This document shows, piece after piece, positions 57,360 to 64,000 of a DNA stretch of 64,000 bases (the first letter of the stretch is position 1; each line of letters opens with the position of its first letter). This DNA comes from Abiotrophia sp938010525 (GTDB taxonomy: Bacteria > Bacillota > Bacilli > Lactobacillales > Aerococcaceae). The notes under the pieces were generated by a model that did not search any database, was not told the DNA's origin, and saw nothing but the letters and a program-made list of their open reading frames with translations. Where the stretch lies: the NCBI RefSeq assembly GCF_938010525.1, contig NZ_CALLVK010000020.1, positions 1 to 64,000 on the forward strand, given 5' to 3'. A program made the position numbers and the translations under genes.

Positions 57360-59318
57360 ATGATTCTACTACAAGCCAATGACCTGGCTCGGCGCTTTGC
57401 CGATGACACCCTCTATGAAGGGGTCTCCTTCAATATCCAAACACAAGACCGTATTGCCCTAGTGGGCCGTAATGGGGCCGGCAAGTCCACCCTGATTAAG
57501 CAAATCATGGGCGAGGAGCCAATCTCGGACGGTTCCATCACCAAGGCCAAGGGCCTAAAAATCGGCTACCTGGCCCAACATGTTCGGACCGAATGGAACG
57601 ACAGCCTGTCCATCTGGGATACTATGCTAGCAGTCTTCCAGGAGACTTTGGCCCTGCGCCAGACAGCTGAAGAAGCCGCCATGCGACTAGCTGAGCTGTC
57701 TCATGACACCCAAGCGCCAGCCTACCAGGCTGCCTTGGAGCGTTACGATCAACTCCAGGAGGCCCTAACCCAACGCAATGCCTATGCCATTGAGTCCGAT
57801 ATCCGGACGGTCTTACACGGTTTTCGTTTCTACGAAGCCGACTACGCCACGCCGGTCAGCCAATTGTCTGGGGGACAGCGGACCCGCCTGGCCCTGGCCC
57901 GCATCCTACTCATGGACTATGACCTGCTGATTCTGGACGAGCCGACCAACCACTTAGACATGACCACCCTAGCCTGGCTAGAAACTTACCTGACTGGCTA
58001 CAAGGGCGCCCTCCTCCTGGTTTCCCACGACCGTTATTTCCTAGATAAGGTGGTCAACCAGGTCCTGGAACTGCGCCATCATCGTCTCCACACCTACAAG
58101 GGTAATTACAGCTACTATGTGGAAGAGAAGGCCCTGCGTCTGGCGGCTGAAGAGAAGGCCTATGCCGCTCAACAAGCCACCATTCAAAAACTGGAAGACT
58201 TCGTCCAACGTAACCTAGTTCGGGCTTCAACAACCAAACGGGCCCAAAGTCGCCGCAAGCAGTTGGAGAAAATGGACCGCCTAGAAAAGCCTAAGCAAGA
58301 CAAGCAGGCACCCCGCATCCAGTTCCTGGCAGCTAAGGACTCTGGTGAAGATGTCCTCGCCGTCGACCATTTGGCGGTGGGCTATGAAGCCATGCCTGTC
58401 GCCCAGGACCTCAACCTCCAGGTCCGGCGCCAAGAAGCCATCGCCCTAGTGGGGCCTAACGGGGTCGGCAAGACCACCCTGCTCAAGACCCTAATTGGCC
58501 AACTGCCTGCCCTGGCAGGGACCTATCGCTTTGGCGCGGGCGTCCAAATCGGCTACTACGACCAGAACCTGGTCTTGCCTGACGAGAATTTGACCGTCTT
58601 AGAAACTCTCTGGCAGGCCCATGACACCACCGACGAGAAGGTCATTCGGACCATTTTAGGTAGCTTCCTCTTCTCGGGCGATGACGTCCTCAAGAAGGTC
58701 TCCATGCTGAGTGGGGGCGAGAAGGCCCGGCTCAGTCTAGCCCTGCTAGCCACCGAGCACGACAACACCCTGATTCTGGACGAACCGACCAACCACTTGG
58801 ATATCGACAGCAAGGAAGTTCTAGAAGATGCCTTGATTGCCTTCGATGGCACTCTACTCTTCGTCTCCCACGACCGCTATTTCATCAATCGATTGGCGAC
58901 GCAAGTAGTTGAAGTCACCCCACAAGGCGTCAAGATTTACCTAGGCGACTATGACTACTATCAAGAGAAGAAGGCCGAAGAAGCCTTAATTGCCCAGAGC
59001 CAAGCTAGCCAGGCAAGCACTGAACCTAAGGCGACCAATTCAGCTAATCCGGCCCAACAAGACTATCAAGCCATGAAAGAAGCCAAGCGTCAACGCCGCC
59101 GCTTGGAAGAAGCCGTGGATCAGGCAGACTCTAGCCACGCTCAATGGGAGGCTCGCATCGCCCAACTCCACGCCCAGATGGAGACGGCTGCCTTGGCCAA
59201 TGACCAGAGCCAGCTAGCCCAGCTCCACCAAGACCTGCAAGAGGCTGAAACTGCCCAACTTGAGGCCTTAGAAGCCTGGGAAAGCGCCAGCCTGGCCTTG
59301 GAAGACTTTCTAGCCTAG
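57360..59318 (+). CDS. ABC-F family ribosome-associated ATPase
   Basis: Soluble protein of 652 residues with two ATPase domains and no membrane part. First Walker A GRNGAGKST near residue 37, LSGGQRTRLALARILLMDYD and LLILDEPTNHLD near 175-199; second GPNGVGKTT near 368, LSGGEKARLSL and LILDEPTNHLD near 470. The inter-domain linker has LVRASTTKRAQSRRKQLEKMD. The C-terminus is a charged coiled coil. The layout is that of YdiF/Uup-type ABC-F proteins, which act on ribosomes; antibiotic resistance is not implied. Own promoter with operator-like symmetry. Confidence 0.92.
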   Translation: MILLQANDLARRFADDTLYEGVSFNIQTQDRIALVGRNGAGKSTLIKQIMGEEPISDGSITKAKGLKIGYLAQHVRTEWNDSLSIWDTMLAVFQETLALRQTAEEAAMRLAELSHDTQAPAYQAALERYDQLQEALTQRNAYAIESDIRTVLHGFRFYEADYATPVSQLSGGQRTRLALARILLMDYDLLILDEPTNHLDMTTLAWLETYLTGYKGALLLVSHDRYFLDKVVNQVLELRHHRLHTYKGNYSYYVEEKALRLAAEEKAYAAQQATIQKLEDFVQRNLVRASTTKRAQSRRKQLEKMDRLEKPKQDKQAPRIQFLAAKDSGEDVLAVDHLAVGYEAMPVAQDLNLQVRRQEAIALVGPNGVGKTTLLKTLIGQLPALAGTYRFGAGVQIGYYDQNLVLPDENLTVLETLWQAHDTTDEKVIRTILGSFLFSGDDVLKKVSMLSGGEKARLSLALLATEHDNTLILDEPTNHLDIDSKEVLEDALIAFDGTLLFVSHDRYFINRLATQVVEVTPQGVKIYLGDYDYYQEKKAEEALIAQSQASQASTEPKATNSANPAQQDYQAMKEAKRQRRRLEEAVDQADSSHAQWEARIAQLHAQMETAALANDQSQLAQLHQDLQEAETAQLEALEAWESASLALEDFLA

Positions 59319-59328
59319 GTTTAGCATT

Positions 59329-59360
59329 TGCCCAATATATCATATATGATATATCGGGCA
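59329..59360. repeat. 32-bp near-perfect palindrome
   Basis: TGCCC and GGGCA flank an alternating AT-rich palindrome (ATATATCATAT / ATATGATATAT). It follows the ABC-F stop codon by 10 bp. It may extrude as a cruciform or act as a hairpin without T run. Confidence 0.6.
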
Positions 59361-59366
59361 ATCAAA

Positions 59367-59401
59367 AAGGCACAGAGACTTAAATCTCAGTGCTTTTTTT
59401 C
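59367..59401 (+). terminator. Terminator after the ABC-F gene
   Basis: GCACAGAGA / TCTCAGTGC stem (one mismatch) followed by TTTTTTT. Confidence 0.82.
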
Positions 59402-59454
59402 ATTGGCTTAAATCGATTTAGTGACCCTTAGTGCGCAAACTTTGGCCCCCAAGA

Positions 59455-59494
59455 AGAAAAAATAGCCCAGCTTATAAGAATAAGCCAGGCTTAG
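59455..59494 (-). terminator. Terminator overlapping the end of tsaD
   Basis: AGCCTGGCTTA / TAAGCTGGGCT stem followed by ATTTTTT on the minus strand; the stem includes the stop codon. Confidence 0.78.
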
Positions 59495-60485
59495 CATTGA
59501 GGGTCAGTGGACTAAATCTTTTTTGTAAATACAGCGGATAGGCGGCCGCCCCAATCATGGCCGCATTGTCCCCACAGAGGGATAGAGGCGGAATCAGAAC
59601 TTCAAGCTCAGGATAGCGACTGGCCAATTCTTGACTAAGACGTTGGCGGAGCCCAGAGTTAGCGGCCACACCCCCGGCCAGAATAAATTGCTTAACTGGA
59701 TATTGCGCCAAAGCCTTGAGGGTCTTACCTACCAAGACATCGACAACCGCATTCTGGAAGCTAGTGGCCAAATCAGCTGTCACTAGCTCCTGGCCCCTTT
59801 GCTTGGCATTATGAACCAGGTTCATGACCGCACTCTTCATACCACTGAAGCTGAAGTCCAAGTTATCTTCTTGCAGCATGGCCCGTGGCACCGGATAGGT
59901 GTCCTGACCCTGATGGGCCAAGGCGTCCACATGCTTGCCGGCCGGATAAGACAGGCCCAGCAAGCGCCCGACCTTGTCATAGGCTTCGCCGACCGCATCA
60001 TCCTGGGTCTCCCCTACAACTTGATAAGTGGAATGCTCAGGCATATAAACCAACTCGGTATGGCCACCCGAAGCAATCAGGGCCAGCAGAGGAAAGGCTA
60101 GTGGCTGGCCGATTTGACTGGCATAGATATGACCGGCCAAATGATTGACCGCAATCAAAGGCTTGTCGTGGACCAAGGCCAAGGTCTTAGCAGCTGTAAT
60201 CCCGACTAGGAGAGCGCCGACTAGGCCCGGTCCCTGGGTGACTGCAATGGCATCAATGTCCTGCCAAGTGACGCCTGCTTGTTCTAAGGCCAGACGGGTG
60301 ACCTGACTAATTTGTTCCACATGATGGCGGCTGGCGACCTCTGGCACCACCCCGCCAAAGCGGATATGGCTTTGGACCTGGGAAGCCACTACATTGGCTA
60401 AGATGGTCTGGCCGTCTTCGACGATGGCCACACTGGTCTCATCGCAAGACGATTCAAAGGCCAGAATCCGAACTGCTTGACTCAT
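59472..60485 (-). CDS. tsaD: tRNA N6-adenosine threonylcarbamoyltransferase TsaD
   Basis: Catalytic subunit for t6A37 tRNA modification, acting with TsaB, TsaE and TsaC. The 337-residue ASKHA-fold protein has ILAFESSCDETSVAIV at the start, the metal site NHLAGHIYAS with His115 and His119, LIASGGHTELV near 136, and GGVAANSGLR near 270. Last gene of the cluster tsaB - rimI-like - rimI - tsaD, overlapping the preceding GNAT gene by 4 bp. Ends with a terminator. Confidence 0.97.
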   Translation of the reverse strand: MSQAVRILAFESSCDETSVAIVEDGQTILANVVASQVQSHIRFGGVVPEVASRHHVEQISQVTRLALEQAGVTWQDIDAIAVTQGPGLVGALLVGITAAKTLALVHDKPLIAVNHLAGHIYASQIGQPLAFPLLALIASGGHTELVYMPEHSTYQVVGETQDDAVGEAYDKVGRLLGLSYPAGKHVDALAHQGQDTYPVPRAMLQEDNLDFSFSGMKSAVMNLVHNAKQRGQELVTADLATSFQNAVVDVLVGKTLKALAQYPVKQFILAGGVAANSGLRQRLSQELASRYPELEVLIPPLSLCGDNAAMIGAAAYPLYLQKRFSPLTLNAKPGLFL

Positions 60486-60967
60486 GAAGGCTCCCCCTCC
60501 TTTTCTGGTCGACTTAGTAATTTTTGCATAATGACCGCATCATCCACCGGATCTTGATAGTAATGTGGCCGAACGATTAAGGTTTCAAAGCCGGCCTGCT
60601 GGTAGAGGCCCAGGGCCGCTGCATTAGCCTGGCGCACTTCCAAGAAAACATGGCGGATGCCCCGATGGGCTAGTTGATTTAAGACGAAGTCTAGGAGTTG
60701 ACGACCTAGTCCTTGGCCCCGTAAGTCGGGTTGGATATAGACTAGGTTGAGAGTGGCTTCATCCAAGACATGGTGTAATCCGACATAGCCCAAGACCTGA
60801 TCATGGTCTAGCAACAGGTAATACTCGGCCTGGTCCAGTTGGAAGTCGTCCCGACTCTGAGCTTCATTCCAGTGCAAGGCCTGATTGCCTTCAATAATAA
60901 CCTGACGGAAGGCCTCGGGTAGCTGGGCGCCGGTGAAGGGCACCACCTGATAATGTTTGCTGTCCAT
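60482..60967 (-). CDS. rimI: RimI-like ribosomal-protein alanine N-acetyltransferase
   Basis: A 161-residue GNAT protein. LLDHDQVLGYVGLHHVLDEA near residue 52, LVYIQPDLRGQGLGRQLLDF near 75 with the acetyl-CoA loop RGQGLG, and FLEVRQANAAALGLYQQAGF near 108 match RimI, which modifies ribosomal protein S18. RimI genes are often between tsaB and tsaD. It overlaps tsaD by 4 bp and follows the 200-aa GNAT gene by 11 bp. AGGAGG SD upstream. Confidence 0.9.
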   Translation of the reverse strand: MDSKHYQVVPFTGAQLPEAFRQVIIEGNQALHWNEAQSRDDFQLDQAEYYLLLDHDQVLGYVGLHHVLDEATLNLVYIQPDLRGQGLGRQLLDFVLNQLAHRGIRHVFLEVRQANAAALGLYQQAGFETLIVRPHYYQDPVDDAVIMQKLLSRPEKEGEPS

Positions 60968-60978
60968 GCCGACACCTC

Positions 60979-61581
60979 CTATTGCTGACAGTCGTAGACC
61001 ATGAAGAGGGCGTCCTCCTGCATGGTGTGGTAGTAGTTGGGCACTAGGCGTTCAATTTCAAAGCCTAGCCCCTGGTAAAGGGTTTGAGCAGCCTGGTTGG
61101 TCGCCCGGACCTCTAAGGTCACGCGCGGGCTACCAATTTGGCTGACGCAACGACACCAGCGTTGCACCAAGCGACGGGCATAGCCCTGGCGCCGAAAGCG
61201 AGGGTGGATGAAGAGATGGCTGATGTGGGCGGTCTTTTGCTGGCAACGGCCAGAAATCAGGCCCTGGATATGGCCATCAATTTCTAACACCCAGTAGATG
61301 GCATAGAGATTATAACGGAAGTCGGTCCGGAAATCCTTGAGGGTCCAGGCCAGAAAACCGTCGTAGCAGAGTTCTTCCAAGGCCACTAGCTCAGGCAAAT
61401 CCTCTTCGACTAATGGCCGTAGATAGGCCCCTGCGCCCAAGGGTTGGGGCGGGAACTGGCTGATGTCAAGCGCCGCATGACGCTTAGGTGGCGTCTGACT
61501 CGCTTGCTCAGGCTTGTGGCCTAGCACCCGCTCCTGCCAGAACTCACGAATAATAGTGGATAAGTGCTGCATGGTCGACAC
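60979..61581 (-). CDS. Second RimI-like GNAT acetyltransferase with N-terminal extension
   Basis: A 200-residue protein. Its GNAT domain begins near residue 50 (AYLRPLVEEDLPELVALEEL), with HLFIHPRFRRQGYARRLVQR near 122 (acetyl-CoA loop) and LEVRATNQAAQTLYQGLGFEIE near 153. The first 48 residues are an unrecognised extension. GTG start with GGAGG 5 nt upstream; an ATG three codons later is an alternative. It overlaps tsaB by 38 bp, so translation is coupled. Two GNAT genes between tsaB and tsaD are common in Lactobacillales. Confidence 0.87.
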   Translation of the reverse strand: MSTMQHLSTIIREFWQERVLGHKPEQASQTPPKRHAALDISQFPPQPLGAGAYLRPLVEEDLPELVALEELCYDGFLAWTLKDFRTDFRYNLYAIYWVLEIDGHIQGLISGRCQQKTAHISHLFIHPRFRRQGYARRLVQRWCRCVSQIGSPRVTLEVRATNQAAQTLYQGLGFEIERLVPNYYHTMQEDALFMVYDCQQ

Positions 61582-62293
61582 TGGTGCCTCCTTCTTTGGC
61601 TAGCCATTCCTGTTCCGCTAGGGTCAAATGGCCATAGACAGGCTCCAAGAGGGCCGGCTCTGCCACCCGCTCATGGGCGACTTGCTGGAACTTGTCGGTA
61701 TGAGGATAGGCGGTCCAACCTTCCAGGGTCTTGAGGCTGACATCTGGCAAGGCCTGGCCAAAGGCCTCAGCAAATGGCGCCAGATTCTGGCCAATCATCA
61801 CGACCTGGGCTCCGGCCTGCAAATGCTGGCGGGCTTTACTAGTCAGCCAAGTCTGCCAATCGGCATGGCAATCCCCTGCCACCGCCACCAGCCCTTGGTC
61901 TGTCTGCTGATAGAGGGCCGTGTAGGCTGACAAGCGGCGGGCATCCATGAGGGGAATAATGTAGTCCCCTACAGGAACGCTGGCTTGCGCTGCTAGCAGG
62001 GCTAGGGAAGACATCTGATAGAGGGCCAGATCCAGACTGTCCGCCCAGGTTTTAGCCAGAGTCACCCCAATCCGCACGCCGGTATAAGATCCGGGTCCTA
62101 CCCCCACATAGAGGCTATCCACGGCTTGGCGGTCCACATTGCAATCCTCCAGCAATTGGGCCACAACCGGCACCAAACGCTCCCCATGCTGTTTGCCAGC
62201 CGCTAAGCTGGTATGTCCTAGCACCCGGTCCGCATCATCTATGACTGTCACTGACAGTGCCTCCGTCGCCGTATCTAATGCAAGCTTGGCCAT
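61544..62293 (-). CDS. tsaB: tRNA threonylcarbamoyladenosine biosynthesis protein TsaB
   Basis: A 249-residue ASKHA-fold partner of TsaD, without the metal-binding site. MAKLALDTATEALSVTVI at the start, VDSLYVGVGPGSYTGVRIGV near 71 and AKTWADSLDLALYQMSSLAL near 93 are family hallmarks. The C-terminus ends EGGTSVDHAALIHYYS. The ATG with AGGAGG about 10 nt upstream is chosen; the frame is open ten codons further. First gene of the cluster. Confidence 0.95.
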   Translation of the reverse strand: MAKLALDTATEALSVTVIDDADRVLGHTSLAAGKQHGERLVPVVAQLLEDCNVDRQAVDSLYVGVGPGSYTGVRIGVTLAKTWADSLDLALYQMSSLALLAAQASVPVGDYIIPLMDARRLSAYTALYQQTDQGLVAVAGDCHADWQTWLTSKARQHLQAGAQVVMIGQNLAPFAEAFGQALPDVSLKTLEGWTAYPHTDKFQQVAHERVAEPALLEPVYGHLTLAEQEWLAKEGGTSVDHAALIHYYS

Positions 62294-62457
62294 GCCGCTC
62301 GCCTCCTTCTCTGAATTTATCACCTATCTATTTTAACACAATGTGACCAGCAACTGAAGAGGCCAACTGGACTCTGTGCTGTCTTTCTAACATTCTTACC
62401 CTCCCCCTCTTAGTCGACTTCTAGGACCTGAGACCTGTTCTTAGACGATAAAGCTTA
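62294..62457. other. Intergenic region upstream of tsaB
   Basis: About 160 bp between divergent genes. It probably contains the tsaB promoter; no strong consensus is seen. It is followed by the promoter for the DUF1310 gene. Confidence 0.35.
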
Positions 62458-62486
62458 TTGTTGTTCTAGTCTTCCTCTGGTATAAT
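62458..62486 (+). promoter_or_regulatory. Promoter with long leader before the DUF1310 gene
   Basis: TTGTTG (62458-62463), 17-nt spacer and perfect TATAAT (62481-62486). If it drives the DUF1310 gene the 5' leader is about 290 nt, long enough for regulatory structure. No known riboswitch was recognised. Confidence 0.62.
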
Positions 62487-62784
62487 GAAATTAATTATTG
62501 AAGCCATAGAACGAATTTAAAGTGACGTTAAAAACACCTTGAAGGCTCCCACGATAAAAACAAAATTTTAAGTTTATTGGGATGCTAGCTAAGATACCCT
62601 TATGTTTACTTTCTATTTACGGTTTATCATGATTGAGTCTTCCAGTAGTTTTTAGTTATCAGGCAATACTACCGCAAGTTACACGGTGCCTATAGATGAA
62701 ATATGTAGTTTTACTAGTCGATAGAGGATAACGCATAACAATATAACAATTTGAGAAACGGAGAACTCTGAAGGAGGGCGTATA

Positions 62785-63201
62785 ATGTTTAAGCAAACTC
62801 GAAAGATGGTTACCATCAGCCTTTTAATATTATTCGCCATTATCTGCTTTCCTCTTTATCAATACCATCAGACTCAACAAGAGATTGAGGTAGAAATCAA
62901 TCGCACCATGCATAGTCCCGCTGTACACGCGGAGATTGAAGGTTTCTTGCTCAAAGAAGACAAGCAAGCCCTAACCAGTAAAGGAAAAATCCAATCCTAC
63001 GAGATTGACTACTCCTCTGCCAGACCAAATCCTATGGGCGGAATCATGTTTACAGTCTATATTAATGGAGACCGAGAGATCTATCTAAAATTCGCCCTAT
63101 CGAAACACACGAATAGGGAGGACTCTTCTCAATCCTCTGAAGATATATTTAGCTATAGCGTATCCATCTCAGAAAAATTCCAACAGTTAGTAGGCAAATA
63201 A
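62785..63201 (+). CDS. DUF1310 family membrane-anchored protein
   Basis: A 138-residue protein with an N-terminal hydrophobic helix (about residues 10-26) and no lipobox, so probably a membrane anchor with the domain outside. SKGKIQSYEIDYSSARPNPM and GGIMFTVYINGDREIYLKFAL near residues 65-105 match the DUF1310 family of streptococci. Function unknown. AAGGAGGG SD before the ATG. It ends in a bidirectional terminator shared with the PTS gene. Confidence 0.83.
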   Translation: MFKQTRKMVTISLLILFAIICFPLYQYHQTQQEIEVEINRTMHSPAVHAEIEGFLLKEDKQALTSKGKIQSYEIDYSSARPNPMGGIMFTVYINGDREIYLKFALSKHTNREDSSQSSEDIFSYSVSISEKFQQLVGK

Positions 63202-63205
63202 TAAG

Positions 63206-63245
63206 AAAAAGCGCTGGAGCCCTCAGGCTACCAACGCTTTTTTTA
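63206..63245. terminator. Bidirectional terminator
   Basis: AGCGCTGGAGCC / GGCTACCAACGCT stem (one mismatch), with A/T runs on both sides, between convergent genes. Confidence 0.9.
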
Positions 63246-63267
63246 TCTACTTTATCAATAGACTGGC

Positions 63268-64000
63268 TTATTTTACTTGTGCTGCTAAGGCATCGTGAAC
63301 AAATTGTACTTCGGTCCCGATAATGACTTGCACGTTCTTTTTGTTGAGGACACGCGTTGCAACAGCACCGGTAGATTTGATCTTAGCTTCGTCAACCTTG
63401 CTAGTGTCAGCTAGGGTTAAACGTAAGCGAGTAGCACAGTGGTCAGTTGCTTCAATGTTGTCCTTGCCACCTAAACCTTCAATTAATAAAGGAATGTTGA
63501 AGTCGCTAGCTTTAACGGTCATGTTAGGATCATTTTCAGTAGACTCGTCATCTTCACGACCTGGTGTAGTGAAGTTGAATTTCTTGATTAAGAAGTCGAA
63601 GACCAAGAAGTAAACAACGAACATTACCACACCTAAGACAATCAAGAGCCAAGGATTGTTAGCCATTGGCAAGCGGCTAGTTAAGATAAAGTCAATCAAA
63701 CCAGCACTGAAGTTGAAGCCTGCAGTAGCATGTAACAAGGCTGCAATTGTCAAGGATACCCCTGTTAAGACTGCGTGCACCAAGTAAAGAACAGGTGCTA
63801 AGAACATGAAGGCGAATTCAAGTGGCTCGGTAATCCCGGTTAAGAAGGAAGCCAAAACAGCTGCTACTAAGAGGGCTGCTACAGCTTTTTTCTTGCTGTC
63901 TTTGGCATTGCGGTACATTGCCAGAGCGGCCCCTGGTAAACCAAACATCATGACTGGGAAGAAACCAGCTTGGTACATACCAGTTTGACCTAGAACCCCA
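63268..64000 (-). CDS. nagE: PTS permease EIICB, N-acetylglucosamine type (3' part, gene runs off window)
   Basis: Membrane permease of the phosphoenolpyruvate:sugar phosphotransferase system; only the last about 244 codons are in the window. The EIIC end is visible: MYQAGFFPVMMFGLPGAALA, FLTGITEPLEFAFMFLAPVLYLVHA and three more helices. A linker (TPGREDDESTENDPNMT) leads to the EIIB domain with the phosphorylated cysteine in EATDHCATRLRLTL. The EPLEFAFMFLAP segment is closer to the GlcNAc permease than to the glucose one. It could take up GlcNAc released by the GH20 enzyme. Confidence 0.87.
   Translation of the reverse strand, partial: GVLGQTGMYQAGFFPVMMFGLPGAALAMYRNAKDSKKKAVAALLVAAVLASFLTGITEPLEFAFMFLAPVLYLVHAVLTGVSLTIAALLHATAGFNFSAGLIDFILTSRLPMANNPWLLIVLGVVMFVVYFLVFDFLIKKFNFTTPGREDDESTENDPNMTVKASDFNIPLLIEGLGGKDNIEATDHCATRLRLTLADTSKVDEAKIKSTGAVATRVLNKKNVQVIIGTEVQFVHDALAAQVK

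Noticed and set aside
56496..57409. Small protein genes on the minus strand in the 56.2-57.3 kb region
   Set aside because: The open frames are short, arginine- and serine-rich, lack SD sites and repeat where the palindromes repeat (LAFQHF, SSG). They are by-products of the repeats.
57360..59318. Antibiotic resistance gene
   Set aside because: ABC-F proteins include both resistance and housekeeping translation factors; the layout here is that of the YdiF/Uup type, and nothing points to resistance.
1..64000. tRNA genes
   Set aside because: No cloverleaf with GGTTCRA and CCA-type features was recognised in the intergenic regions, although a systematic search was not possible.

Overview
This window looks like the chromosome of a low-to-mid-GC Firmicute of the order Lactobacillales. 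Evidence: the 5' end of a 16S rRNA gene with a Firmicute-type leader, Shine-Dalgarno (SD) sites of AGGAGG type before most genes, the pairs yutD/yutF, mecA/spx and tsaB/rimI/tsaD, a fused substrate-binding/permease amino-acid transporter, and DUF4300 and DUF1310 proteins typical of streptococci and relatives. Core genes are moderately GC-rich, with clearly AT-richer islands. An Abiotrophia/Aerococcaceae-like or streptococcus-like host is plausible, but the sequence alone does not fix the genus.

Layout. 1-650: 16S rRNA start (minus strand) with four tandem sigma-A promoters. 0.68-18.9 kb: housekeeping and metabolic genes (pgi, S1-domain CvfD-like protein, cyclophilin, YuiD-like protein, ferredoxin-NADP reductase, Ohr, yutF/yutD, a glycerol-dehydrogenase-like enzyme, threonine aldolase, cyclase, several envelope proteins). 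19.1-32.1 kb: a mosaic accessory zone with a duplicated small membrane-protein cassette (one copy split by a MarR/SRPBCC insertion), an orphan ferrochelatase divergent from an HrtBA-like heme-efflux ABC pair, an IS3 remnant in a broken acetyltransferase, a truncated isochorismatase-like gene, an AT-rich pair of genes (unknown 520-aa protein plus a soluble Ser/Thr kinase with an unusual N-terminal domain), and a 205-bp duplicated piece of rlmD flanking a small GIY-YIG island. 32.1-48.1 kb: rlmD, an 81-bp tandem repeat array, a secreted FMN/FAD reductase, a glutamine/arginine-type ABC transporter, a glycosyltransferase, a HerA-like ATPase, mecA, spx, trpS and perR. 48.2-54.0 kb: a three-gene N-glycan degradation operon (GH20, GH38, GH125) with a cre-like site upstream. 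54.2-64 kb: a DUF1576 membrane protein cluster, an ABC-F protein, the t6A/acetyltransferase cluster, a DUF1310 protein and a partial GlcNAc-type PTS permease.

The most unusual material is non-coding. Four copies (A-D, about 170-205 bp, 35.96-41.13 kb) of a multi-stem element keep the same stem order and the same conserved single-stranded blocks while the stems change in a compensatory way, as a structured RNA family would. A second family of about 70-bp palindromes with compensatory changes occurs four times upstream of the ABC-F gene. A third array has an exact 81-bp period with a conserved hairpin in each unit. None of the three was recognised.

Functional links inferred: the GH operon would trim host N-glycans, with the GlcNAc-type PTS and the DUF1576 protein as possible routes for the products. 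MecA/Spx/PerR/Ohr form a thiol and peroxide stress group. Ferrochelatase with HrtBA-like genes suggests handling of exogenous heme or porphyrin. The kinase locus and the GIY-YIG island are candidates for defence or mobile-element functions, but this rests on context only.
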